NCBI GenBank assembly: GCA_035628135.1
Contig: DASPKM010000010.1
Span: forward strand, 1,237,601 to 1,301,600
Direction of reading: 5' to 3'
Length of the DNA: 64,000 nucleotides
Source: DASPKM01 sp035628135
GTDB lineage: Bacteria > Bacteroidota > Bacteroidia > Chitinophagales > Chitinophagaceae
Shown here piece by piece: positions 35,377-43,257 of this stretch. Position 1 is the first letter of the stretch; every line of letters starts with the position of its first letter. Under the pieces are notes generated by a model. The model saw only the letters and a list, made by a program, of their open reading frames with translations, had not been told where the DNA came from and ran no database searches. The position numbers and the translations under genes were made by a program.

Positions 35377-36261
35377 ATGGCAATCAAGAAAAAAGCGGCA
35401 AAGGCAGTCAAAAAGCCCGCTTCAAAGCCTGCCGCAAAAGGCGGCAAGCAGGCAACTGCAAAAAAATCAGCCCCTAAAAAGGCCGCTAAACCTTCGGGTC
35501 CTAAAGCTGCGTCTAAAGCAAAGCCCCCCAAGAAGGATGCGAAGCCGGTTGCGAAGAAAGTAAGCAAGCCTGCGGCTAAAAATTCCAAGCCTGTAAAACC
35601 ATCCAAGCCCCTGGCCAAAAAAGAAGTTCCGGTTTCCAAAGCGCCCGTAAAGCCGGTACCGCCGGAAAAACCAACGGCTCAGCCTGTTGCCGCAAAACCT
35701 GTGGCACCGCAGGTAAAATCGCTTGTGTCAACCCCTCCGCCCCCGCCCAGGCCCGTTCCGAAAAAAGAACCCGCCAAGCCAACGAAGGTGGTGATACCAG
35801 AGATCAAGACCAAGAGTTCAGTAAAATATCAACCAGAGTTTACCAAATCAGTTTTAGACACACCACTACAACACATACAAACCGGACCCACTATGCGATA
35901 CAGTGATGCCGAACTTGTCGAGTTCAAAGAGATCATTTTAAAAAAGCTGGATGCCGCCAAAAAAGAGCTGGCATACCTGCAGGGCCTTATCACAAGAAAA
36001 GATGAAATGGGTGGGGATGAGAGCGAGAACCGCTACATGACCATGGAGGATGGCAGCATGAGCATGGAACGCGAGCAGCTCAGCCAGATGGCCAGCCGCC
36101 AGATCACTTTTATAGATCACCTGGAAAAGGCATTGATGCGCATCGAGAATAAAACCTATGGCATTTGCCGTGTTACCGGCAAGCTGATAGACAAGGCTCG
36201 CCTGCGTGCGGTACCTCATGCCACGTTAAGCATCGAGGCCAAGCAGACCATGAACAAATAA
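35377..36261 (+). CDS. TraR/DksA-family protein with histone-H1-like N-terminal tail
   Basis: 294 residues. About the first 150 are Lys/Ala/Pro-rich (MAIKKKAAKAVKKPASKPAA and similar), a disordered basic tail resembling histone H1 and likely to bind nucleic acid. Residues about 170-294 are TraR/DksA-like: a coiled coil (DAELVEFKEIILKKLDAAKK) and the end YGICRVTGKLIDKARL plus VPHATLSIEAK. Only one Cys (C264) of the four-Cys zinc finger remains, which seems usual for the Bacteroidota group. DksA homologues bind the RNA polymerase secondary channel, but without the acidic loop being evident the role here is inferred. The ileS-traR/dksA order is conserved; no lspA follows in this window. Confidence 0.82.
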   Translation: MAIKKKAAKAVKKPASKPAAKGGKQATAKKSAPKKAAKPSGPKAASKAKPPKKDAKPVAKKVSKPAAKNSKPVKPSKPLAKKEVPVSKAPVKPVPPEKPTAQPVAAKPVAPQVKSLVSTPPPPPRPVPKKEPAKPTKVVIPEIKTKSSVKYQPEFTKSVLDTPLQHIQTGPTMRYSDAELVEFKEIILKKLDAAKKELAYLQGLITRKDEMGGDESENRYMTMEDGSMSMEREQLSQMASRQITFIDHLEKALMRIENKTYGICRVTGKLIDKARLRAVPHATLSIEAKQTMNK

Positions 36262-36289
36262 TCAATTGCAGTGTACACCGCTGCAACGT

Positions 36290-36329
36290 CGAATGTGCGG
36301 ATGGTTTCATCCGCGCATTCGTATTTTTT
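36290..36329 (+). terminator. Rho-independent terminator after ileS-dksA-like operon
   Basis: The 14-bp stem CGAATGTGCGGATG/CATCCGCGCATTCG (one T-G pair) has a GTTT loop and is followed by TATTTTTT. The stop codon of the convergent CHAT gene (36307-36309) lies inside the hairpin. Confidence 0.85.
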
Positions 36330-39123
36330 GCCATAGCACAACCAGCAGTATGGCCGAAAATGCTATTACCCCGGTCAACAGCCACACCTCTTTTATAGCC
36401 CGGTTAACTTCCGCGTTATGGCCGATGATGATGAAGCCCGCCCAATAATATGGCGAGGCTCTTTCGGAAGACGGTTCGTGTTGCAGGTAAGATAATTTTG
36501 CTTCGTGCAGGGCCTTTGCATAGGATCGTTCCCCTATATCCTTGTAAAAATATCCGAAGAGCTGAGCGGTGGACTGGTCATTTACTTTCCACAGGCTATT
36601 GATGATGTTGCCGGCGCCTGCATAATAAAAGCCTCTTGCCAGGCTCATGGCGCCTTCTCCTTTTTCTATTTTACCTGTACCGGACTCGCAGGCGCTCAAC
36701 ACCACCAACCCCGCATGAAAATGCATGTTGTACAATTCATCGAGGTATAGCGTACTGTCTGCAAATTCAATAAATGGTTTGCCTTCGGCGATACTGTCCT
36801 GCATGCCCGCGCCTGCGTGCGATGCTATGTGAAGGATACCCGCATCGTGCGATTGATTCCTGAAAGCATCGATGCCCGCTTTAGCATAAGTGAACACCTG
36901 CGTGTTAGGATGCTCCTGCAATATTGTTTTTAGTTCATGGTATGTATGCGGCAGGTTGGCGAGCCCGGACTTGCCGGAGAAATTAACCGGCGCAAATGCA
37001 AGCACATTGTCACCTCCTCCCATGGCGCTGCCCTGTTTCAGCAGTGTAAGTATGGAATAGCCGAACCCGAGTTGGTATCGGTGTAACAGGTAAGGAAGCG
37101 CTTTCAGGTTTTTTGAGGTGGAAGGTTTAGTCAGCAATGCATCGAACGGCAGCACATTCAGTTTTCCATCCGGAATAATGATCAGTGTATGTGTATCGCC
37201 TGCACTGTCCAACGATGGGATTATATCACGGTATAGCGCATGCGCAATCTGCTGGTACGGGATGGGATTATTGATGATATGGTTCTTATCGCTGAAATAA
37301 TATAAAAAGCTGTCTATATGCGCGGATGCGGAGTCGGTAAGCCACCGCAATTGCGGCGGCTGCTTATGTGTCATAAAAAACACGTAAGAAGTTGAATCGC
37401 CTGCAAAATATTCTATAAGCGCAGTGCCGGGCGGCAGCAGTTTCTCCGCGGCAACCACCAGGTCAAGTGAGTCTTCTGTTTCCAATAGGAACCTATATGC
37501 ATCGTTTTCTTGTCTCAGTTTAATTTTCGCGTCGAGCAGATGTTGGTCAAGGATTTTTTCCCGGTCAGCAAGTTCCCGTATGGCATTTGTATCCTTGCTA
37601 TTGTTCATTTCCCTGTACAGCCGCACTTCGATTGCGGCAAGCTGTTGTTGCAGTTTTTTAACCTCGCTGTAGAGTGTATCCTGTTGCAGGGAGCCGGGTC
37701 CTACATTTTCCCGCAGCGAATGCAGCAATACAATAGCTTTATTCTTTTCTGCAAACTGCCAGGCTTTATGTATCCAGGTGATATCGCCCGTGAACCTGTG
37801 CAATTGAAAACTGCATGCAATAGCGCGTTCACTCCTGCCGCGGCTTTCCTGAAGCGTCCTGAGCTTGGAAGCATCGTATGAAAGATGCTTCATTAGTTCT
37901 CTTTCCACCATAAATGCCAGCTCTATGCAATGCATGGCCCGCTGGAGGTATTGTTGTGTATCGGGGCCAAACAATGCATGCCGCATAAGCCATGCAGCTT
38001 TGGCATCCAGCGCCTCCATGATGGTATTCTCGGCATACAGTGATTTCTCGGGCGGTAACGAAAAAACATCCGATGTATCCACCATCGTTACAGTGTACAG
38101 GGCTTTCTGGATAGCAAAGAGCTCTTTTGCCGGCATATTGTTTTCTGCATAGAATGCGGCCAATGCCAGGTAAGTCTTGCCAATTTCCCTTGCGCGTTCC
38201 GTGCCCTCGTACCGGATTTTTTTTTGAATAGCGGCAGCGAACATGCTTTCCGCCGCGGGGTCATGCTTACTATGAAGAATGCGCGCCAGGGTTTCATACG
38301 TGCCCGCAACCCAATACAACGTGTCGTCCTCTTCTTTATGACCGCTGAACAACTCCAGTGCTTTTCGGTTATGCGCCAGCGCGGATTCATTTGCTGCTGT
38401 GGACTCTACGGAGGAAAGGGCGCTGTACAACTTGGCCAGACTATAATCGTTAATACTCTTTAATTGAATTGCCTTATTGAGTATATCTATGGCAGCCTGC
38501 GGATCATCGGTGTCTTTATACAAAATGCCCAGGTTCAGATAGGCGGTGGCCAGCTTATCGTATGCCCTTGCATCGATGCACTTCTGAATTTGCCGGAGGC
38601 GCATATGCTCAGACTGCTGTACATCGCCAAGCCGGTTGTAAGTATTGGCCAGGCTGTTGAGCGTCATGAACTCCTGGTGAAAGTTTTTGAAGGGCACGGT
38701 ATTGCTTAGCTGCAATAGTTTTTCATAATCATCTTTTGCCCGATAGTAATTGGAAAGTTCGTCAAAATCGTAGCCGCGGTTATAATAGGCTTCGCGTAAA
38801 AAAACCTTTGCATTGCTATCCTTATAAAAAGCGCTGTACACAATAATGCTATCGAGCAGGCTTTGCTTGAATAATTTTGCCGGGTCGGGATCGATTGTCA
38901 ATAATGAATCGTAAGCCTGGCTGAATAGCTCACACCATTTAGTCCAGTCTACATTCTTATACGCAGCGGCTTTGTTATTGGTTTCAACAATCAGTGGATG
39001 TAATTGAACCGTATCACTCGCTACCGCCGCAGGCTCATCGCGGGCGCGTGAAGCTTGCCTGCAGGCCTGCAAGGCCAGCCACGCATATATAAGAAGTGCC
39101 GCAATTAGAAGCCGCAGAGCCAT
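36307..39123 (-). CDS. TPR-CHAT caspase-like protease, lipoprotein signal plus C-terminal membrane anchor
   Basis: 938 residues. The N-terminus has a lipoprotein-type signal with lipobox LQAC (Cys21). Residues about 60-480 form helical tetratricopeptide-like repeats (TAYLNLGILYKDTDDPQAAIDI). A coiled-coil segment follows (about 480-560), then the CHAT (caspase HetF-associated with TPR) domain with catalytic His769 in LHIASHAGAG and Cys812 in VVLSACESGTG. After YYWAGFIIIGHN a transmembrane helix (VWLLTGVIAFSAILLVVLW) ends in KIRMRG. CHAT enzymes are cysteine proteases that cut specific partner proteins on a signal. Upstream on the same strand are two uncharacterised genes that may encode its substrate or sensor, and a sigma/anti-sigma pair diverges from them. 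Confidence 0.88.
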   Translation of the reverse strand: MALRLLIAALLIYAWLALQACRQASRARDEPAAVASDTVQLHPLIVETNNKAAAYKNVDWTKWCELFSQAYDSLLTIDPDPAKLFKQSLLDSIIVYSAFYKDSNAKVFLREAYYNRGYDFDELSNYYRAKDDYEKLLQLSNTVPFKNFHQEFMTLNSLANTYNRLGDVQQSEHMRLRQIQKCIDARAYDKLATAYLNLGILYKDTDDPQAAIDILNKAIQLKSINDYSLAKLYSALSSVESTAANESALAHNRKALELFSGHKEEDDTLYWVAGTYETLARILHSKHDPAAESMFAAAIQKKIRYEGTERAREIGKTYLALAAFYAENNMPAKELFAIQKALYTVTMVDTSDVFSLPPEKSLYAENTIMEALDAKAAWLMRHALFGPDTQQYLQRAMHCIELAFMVERELMKHLSYDASKLRTLQESRGRSERAIACSFQLHRFTGDITWIHKAWQFAEKNKAIVLLHSLRENVGPGSLQQDTLYSEVKKLQQQLAAIEVRLYREMNNSKDTNAIRELADREKILDQHLLDAKIKLRQENDAYRFLLETEDSLDLVVAAEKLLPPGTALIEYFAGDSTSYVFFMTHKQPPQLRWLTDSASAHIDSFLYYFSDKNHIINNPIPYQQIAHALYRDIIPSLDSAGDTHTLIIIPDGKLNVLPFDALLTKPSTSKNLKALPYLLHRYQLGFGYSILTLLKQGSAMGGGDNVLAFAPVNFSGKSGLANLPHTYHELKTILQEHPNTQVFTYAKAGIDAFRNQSHDAGILHIASHAGAGMQDSIAEGKPFIEFADSTLYLDELYNMHFHAGLVVLSACESGTGKIEKGEGAMSLARGFYYAGAGNIINSLWKVNDQSTAQLFGYFYKDIGERSYAKALHEAKLSYLQHEPSSERASPYYWAGFIIIGHNAEVNRAIKEVWLLTGVIAFSAILLVVLWQKIRMRG

Positions 39124-39352
39124 GTGCTCCTAAAGATCGGCAATTTACAGAATAGGCAATGTGGCTGCCCACTACACCTGTCTTTCTTAAATGCACATGC
39201 GGCGGTATAATTCTGAATGGTGGTTTTTATTATCCTGGTAGGCGTAATTTCCCTGGCACTCCCAAACCAGGTAACAGCCTGCATCCTGAACTCAGTATAC
39301 CTTGGAAGACCTGGCTTAGGCTTAATGCTGAAAATCACCTTAGCCCTGGTCT

Positions 39353-40501
39353 TTATGTGGCCTGTAGGCATTGATTCACTCCCTGCAAAGTTTGCGTGGA
39401 TTGTGTAAACTGCAATAAACAGGTACTGTTAAGCAATGAAAACAGTCTTGGATTTAGCAGCGAATTGTATATAGGTTCGGGAACCGTTGTACCCTGGCCC
39501 TGGAATTCCGCGGAAACAATATTGAGGGAACCCGCCTCAAACTTTGTTTTATCATATCTTAAACCAACGGAAATATCAGTTTCATCCGCAAAGCCCGTGT
39601 TTTCAATATCCAGTTCGTAAAGGAAGGCCTGGTTTGCAGTGAAGTATGGACAATTCAAAGGTAGGGTGAGCGAATTAGGATCATGTGCGCTCAACACCTC
39701 CAATGTACTATCGGGTGGTGATGTAAAGGGAAGCGCACCTGCTCCATACACTACAAACAACAGTTCTTCTTCATCACCGAGGTTTTCTGCCTGCTCCGGA
39801 ACAACCTCGAAAAACACGTTGAGCACGGACCTCTCTGGAACGCTTGGCATCGTTACCCTGACATATTTATTATTGCCGCTCTCCCAGCGTTCCTGCGTAA
39901 CCCCGGGAGGTAGTGACATTTTCGCCGTCAGCAGCCTGTCCATGGTAAAGGAAAGGACTGCCGCTTTGGGAATGGTGGATGTATTATGTATAGTGGCTAC
40001 CCCGGACATGGCATCGCCTGCCACTACGTCGCGGGGAAATAAAGAAACCACGAGTGCCGCATCGGTATAATCGTAATTGTTTACAACAGCGGCATTGCCG
40101 GTAGCCCTGATATCATTCATCTCAAGCTTGCGCGTTCTTGGTCCACCCTTGTCGTAAGTTTTTACAAGCGTGGTGGATCCTATATACCCCCCAGAGGTTT
40201 TGTATTCATAAGGCATGTGCAAATCGGGCGATGAAATACCGCTCGAGATGCTGCTGTAAGGAAAATTGTGCTGTATATAATGACCGTCGCCTGTTTGTAT
40301 GAATACAATCAGGAACGGGTCCGGCATGTTTTGGATGCCACGGGTGCTGCCGGCAGCTACGCCTGAAATGACGAAATGCTTGTGAGTGTCATCATACCGC
40401 ACTTCGGCTCCATTTATGTTGATGGTCTTTATCTGCGCGTCGGACAATGCAGGCAATAACAGCAAGGAGACAATGATCCGCAGGAATGCAAAACGTGCCA
40501 T
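39353..40501 (-). CDS. Secreted beta-rich protein, probably frameshifted near its end
   Basis: 382 residues from ATG 40501, starting with signal peptide MARFAFLRIIVSLLLLPALSDAQ; the longer frame to 40618 would bury the signal. The mature part is beta-rich with Ig/DUF11-like features: GDAMSGVATIHNTSTIPKAA, the DPNSL motif (AHDPNSLTLPLNC) and YELDIENTGFADETDISVGL. The frame stops at 39353 soon after LLNSTCLLQFTQSTQTLQGV. In a different frame the sequence continues plausibly as TGHIKTRAKVIFSIKPKPG and EFRMQAVTWF down to 39105. That suggests a frameshift around 39360-39385. It is upstream of the CHAT protease gene and downstream of the unknown gene; surface localisation is inferred. Confidence 0.65.
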   Translation of the reverse strand: MARFAFLRIIVSLLLLPALSDAQIKTININGAEVRYDDTHKHFVISGVAAGSTRGIQNMPDPFLIVFIQTGDGHYIQHNFPYSSISSGISSPDLHMPYEYKTSGGYIGSTTLVKTYDKGGPRTRKLEMNDIRATGNAAVVNNYDYTDAALVVSLFPRDVVAGDAMSGVATIHNTSTIPKAAVLSFTMDRLLTAKMSLPPGVTQERWESGNNKYVRVTMPSVPERSVLNVFFEVVPEQAENLGDEEELLFVVYGAGALPFTSPPDSTLEVLSAHDPNSLTLPLNCPYFTANQAFLYELDIENTGFADETDISVGLRYDKTKFEAGSLNIVSAEFQGQGTTVPEPIYNSLLNPRLFSLLNSTCLLQFTQSTQTLQGVNQCLQAT

Positions 40502-40595
40502 AATAAAAAATTTAGAATGAAGGAATGGTAGAGATTTCAGAAGATGAAGGTTAGGGTCTGTTAAAGTTAACATTAATGCCTGCCCTAAGTCTAAA

Positions 40596-40628
40596 TAAAG
40601 CCGTTGCCATTTGCGCAACGGGCTTTAT
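40596..40628 (-). terminator. Hairpin downstream of the unknown protein gene
   Basis: Arms TAAAGCC-GTTGC and GCAACGGGCTTTA (one-base bulge) enclose a 7-nt loop. On the minus strand it is followed by TTTATTTAG. It lies 12 nt after the stop at 40641, between two minus-strand genes, so it may attenuate transcription towards the secreted protein and CHAT genes. Confidence 0.65.
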
Positions 40629-40640
40629 GCTGCAGGTCCG

Positions 40641-41762
40641 TTATCTCGTCAACTCCCAGCTATACCTCACCAGGTAGGTGCCGCCGTGGCCCCTGTAGAT
40701 AAGGCTCCTTTCAGAAGTGCTCAGGTTTCCATTGAATGTTGCGGAAGCTTTTTTTAAACTCACTACCGCCATTTGTGCTTCGAATACATCGTCGTAGTCC
40801 TTGAACCAACCGATGATCCAATCGATCAATTTACCGAGGATGAGGCTTGCCAGCGAAAACAAGATCTCGCCAATGGGACCGCCGAAGATGGCAACCAGTG
40901 CACGGCCGATTTTTTCCGCGATCTTTTTCAGAATATCGGTCACCTCGTTTTTAACGGCCTTGAACAGTTTGTCGATGTAGGTGAAGAAACCTCCATCACT
41001 GTCTTTTTCCGCCAATGCCAGGAAAACGCAGAAGTTCTTCGGATAAGCTGTATCCAACGCAAATGTTCTTAGCACTTTTGCGGGGCTGTATACTTTCACG
41101 TCGCCATCGTCAAAAGCTGAATCCACCCTGAAAGGATCGATCCTGGTGGTTTGTCCTTTGTCGTCGATGGTAGTGCCGCCCAGGTCTATCTGGTCGGATT
41201 TCATACGTTCTACCGGTATCCGGAAATAACTGCCTTCGCCGGTTTCATCGAGGCATTTTACCTGGTGCAGCTTAAACTGCAGGTTCCTGTTTGCAGGGCC
41301 GGCAGCGGGCGAGCTGTTGCTTTGCGATTGATTGAGCAGGGCCATCACGCGGTTGCGGAGTGTGCGCAGGTATTCCTCATTGGCAAAATTAAAACGGGTT
41401 GCGGCGTTCACCTGGGCCAATGCATATTTTTCCGATCTCAGGTTGATCCTGTGCGTGGAAATATCCGTTTTCAATTTAGGTGTAAACACGTGCGGCTGCC
41501 TCATGGCAGCCACTATTTCCTGTTGCCTTGGCTTTGGCTTTGATTCGTACATTTCCTTTACTACCATGCCTACTGAATCTTCTTCCGCATCGTCTACGCG
41601 TATGCGTGCGGGCGCCAGCTTAAAGGTGGCCGGGTCTTGCTTTGCCGATATGGACTGAATGATCTCTACTTTCATTTGATCACTCACTTCGTCAACAAAT
41701 TTTTTGATGACGGGGTCCTGGGTGCTGCTGTAAGAGAACGCAGCGGTTGTAACATCTGCCAT
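40641..41762 (-). CDS. Uncharacterised protein with amphipathic/hydrophobic C-terminal segment
   Basis: 373 residues with no signal peptide. The N-terminal half is helical and charged, with a basic proline region (ESKPKPRQQEIVAAMRQPHV). The middle (about 160-250) looks like a beta domain: LQFKLHQVKCLDETGEGSYF, IDLGGTTIDDKGQTTRIDPF, DSAFDDGDVKVYSPAKVL and NFCVFLALAEKDSDGGF. Residues about 265-320 form a long amphipathic then hydrophobic, glycine-containing stretch (RALVAIFGGPIGEILFSLAS, then LILGKLIDWIIGWF), which could insert into membranes. The end GGTYLVRYSWELTR is beta-like. I do not recognise the family. Its position before a CHAT protease and divergent from an ECF sigma gene makes a regulated effector or protease substrate possible, but that is inference. 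Confidence 0.7.
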   Translation of the reverse strand: MADVTTAAFSYSSTQDPVIKKFVDEVSDQMKVEIIQSISAKQDPATFKLAPARIRVDDAEEDSVGMVVKEMYESKPKPRQQEIVAAMRQPHVFTPKLKTDISTHRINLRSEKYALAQVNAATRFNFANEEYLRTLRNRVMALLNQSQSNSSPAAGPANRNLQFKLHQVKCLDETGEGSYFRIPVERMKSDQIDLGGTTIDDKGQTTRIDPFRVDSAFDDGDVKVYSPAKVLRTFALDTAYPKNFCVFLALAEKDSDGGFFTYIDKLFKAVKNEVTDILKKIAEKIGRALVAIFGGPIGEILFSLASLILGKLIDWIIGWFKDYDDVFEAQMAVVSLKKASATFNGNLSTSERSLIYRGHGGTYLVRYSWELTR

Positions 41763-41903
41763 TGTTGTGTTTTTTAAGTTTAATGCCTACTCTGTCGCCG
41801 GTTTTCAGCTTTCCCCGGAGTTGCAACTATGCTCTTATATCAGCCGCGCCCCGCAATTGTTACCCGGTCACAGGATTTTTTATTAAATTATTGCTCGTAA
41901 GCA

Positions 41904-42476
41904 ATGCCCCACCCCGACCAACGATATGTTGAAGCCCTGCTGGCCAATGATTATGGGGTAATTGAAAAATTGTATAGCAGCTGCTGGCCACAGATCCGGC
42001 GGATGGTGATCAACAACAATGGATCGGAAGCGGATGCCGCGGACCTTTTCCAGGATGCACTGCTGATGATCTGCACCAGGGCACGGCACCAGCATTTTCA
42101 ACTTACCTGTCCCATGGAAGCCTTTTTATACCTGGTATGTAAAAACAGGTGGATAAACGAACTGCATAAGAAAAGAAATAAGCAAGTAACAATTGCAGAC
42201 GACGCGGGATTTGATATAGGGGCAGACTCCACGGATGCCTATGAGCGTTTTACTACCCTGGAGCAAAGACGATTGCTGGTAGAAAGCATGTTGGAGCACC
42301 TGGAAGAAGGATGCAGGCAACTGCTGCGGCTCGCATGGTCGGGCCGGTCGATGGAAGAAATTGCCGCAATGCTTAATTTCAGTTATGCCTATGTAAGAAA
42401 GAAAAAATCGGGCTGCATGGCCAAACTGGTGGCGCTGGTGCGCTCATCGCAACGGTATGCAGACTTGAAATGGTAA
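41904..42476 (+). CDS. ECF-type RNA polymerase sigma factor
   Basis: 190 residues with sigma-70 regions 2 and 4. Region 2 includes EADAADLFQDALLMICTRAR and PMEAFLYLVCKNRWINELHK. A variable linker follows, then region 4 with EEGCRQLLRLAWSGRSMEEI, AAMLNFSYAYVRKKKSGCMA and KLVAL, forming the helix-turn-helix for the -35/-33 element. It starts 141 nt from the divergent unknown gene and is followed after 3 nt by a membrane TPR protein, as expected for a sigma/anti-sigma pair. Its targets are unknown; the divergent CHAT-containing gene set is the obvious candidate. Confidence 0.9.
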   Translation: MPHPDQRYVEALLANDYGVIEKLYSSCWPQIRRMVINNNGSEADAADLFQDALLMICTRARHQHFQLTCPMEAFLYLVCKNRWINELHKKRNKQVTIADDAGFDIGADSTDAYERFTTLEQRRLLVESMLEHLEEGCRQLLRLAWSGRSMEEIAAMLNFSYAYVRKKKSGCMAKLVALVRSSQRYADLKW

Positions 42477-42479
42477 GCT

Positions 42480-43208
42480 ATGAGTGATATGTATGAATTG
42501 ATACAGTCCTACATCGATGGGACCATGCCACCGAAAGAACGCACCCGGTTCGAGCAGCAATTGCAAAGCGATCCCGAACTGGCTGAAATATTCAAGGCAT
42601 ACCAGGGCATTGAGCTTACCATGCGCGGCGGCGAGCAGGAAACGGCATTGCGGCAATCGTTGCAGCAATTGCAAAAAAAATATTCCAGTGAAAAAACAGG
42701 AATAAGGCGTACCATGTTCAGCGGCTGGCGTGTAGCCGCTGCCGCAATACTGATAGTGGTTATCGGCGCGCTTACCTGGTTCCTGCTGCAGCGCCCAACC
42801 GGCGACCTGTACCGTACATACGCCGTGCATACGCGTTTAGACGAAAGCTTCCGCAGCGGCATCAACGACTCGCTGGCCCTTGCCGCATCCAAAGCATTTA
42901 ACGCCGGGCAATATGCGCAGTCTGCCACATTGCTGCAGCAGTACATTGCAAAGGACACCTCAGACCTTCAAATGAAGCTTGCGCTCGGTATCAGCTATCT
43001 TGAACAGGACCGCTTTGAAGAAGCAAAGACAATTTTTTCAAATATCTATACCAGCGAATCTGTGCTTGCCGATAAAGCCCTGTGGTACCTGGCGCTGACT
43101 TACCTAAAGCAAAAGCGGTACGCTCAATGCAGGATGACATTGTCTGCCATAGCACCGGGAGCGGATGTGTATGATGAAGCGCAGGAATTATTGAAAGACA
43201 TACAATAA
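42480..43208 (+). CDS. Single-pass membrane TPR protein, putative anti-sigma factor
   Basis: 242 residues. The cytoplasmic N-terminus (about 1-80) begins MSDMYELIQSYIDGTMPPKE and FEQQLQSDPELAEIFKAYQG, the pattern of zinc-less anti-sigma N-termini in which a short helical segment precedes DPELA. One transmembrane helix follows (about 83-103, WRVAAAAILIVVIGALTWFLL). The C-terminal part (about 130-242) contains TPR-like helices (AASKAFNAGQYAQSATLLQQ, LEQDRFEEAKTIFS, TYLKQKRYAQCRMTL) in the periplasm. The gene follows the sigma gene after 3 nt, so they are co-translated. It probably binds the sigma factor and senses an envelope signal; the CHAT protease might relieve this, which is untested. Confidence 0.8.
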   Translation: MSDMYELIQSYIDGTMPPKERTRFEQQLQSDPELAEIFKAYQGIELTMRGGEQETALRQSLQQLQKKYSSEKTGIRRTMFSGWRVAAAAILIVVIGALTWFLLQRPTGDLYRTYAVHTRLDESFRSGINDSLALAASKAFNAGQYAQSATLLQQYIAKDTSDLQMKLALGISYLEQDRFEEAKTIFSNIYTSESVLADKALWYLALTYLKQKRYAQCRMTLSAIAPGADVYDEAQELLKDIQ

Positions 43209-43210
43209 AA

Positions 43211-43244
43211 AATGTGCAGATAATATTCATCTGCACATTTTTTT
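43211..43244. terminator. Rho-independent terminator between convergent genes
   Basis: A perfect 11-bp stem AATGTGCAGAT/ATCTGCACATT (43211-43221 with 43229-43239) has a 7-nt loop, followed by TTTTTT. An A-tract before the stem would make it work for the opposite strand too. It separates the TPR gene and the S9 peptidase gene. Confidence 0.9.
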
Positions 43245-43257
43245 ATCGAAATATGAA

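Noticed and set aside
40641..41762. Identification as a bacterial gasdermin
   Set aside because: Tempting next to a CHAT protease, but length, lack of a short C-terminal inhibitory peptide and overall sequence pattern do not fit.
41883..42101. Minus-strand frame at the sigma factor gene
   Set aside because: Antisense to sigma region 2, which is clearly recognisable.
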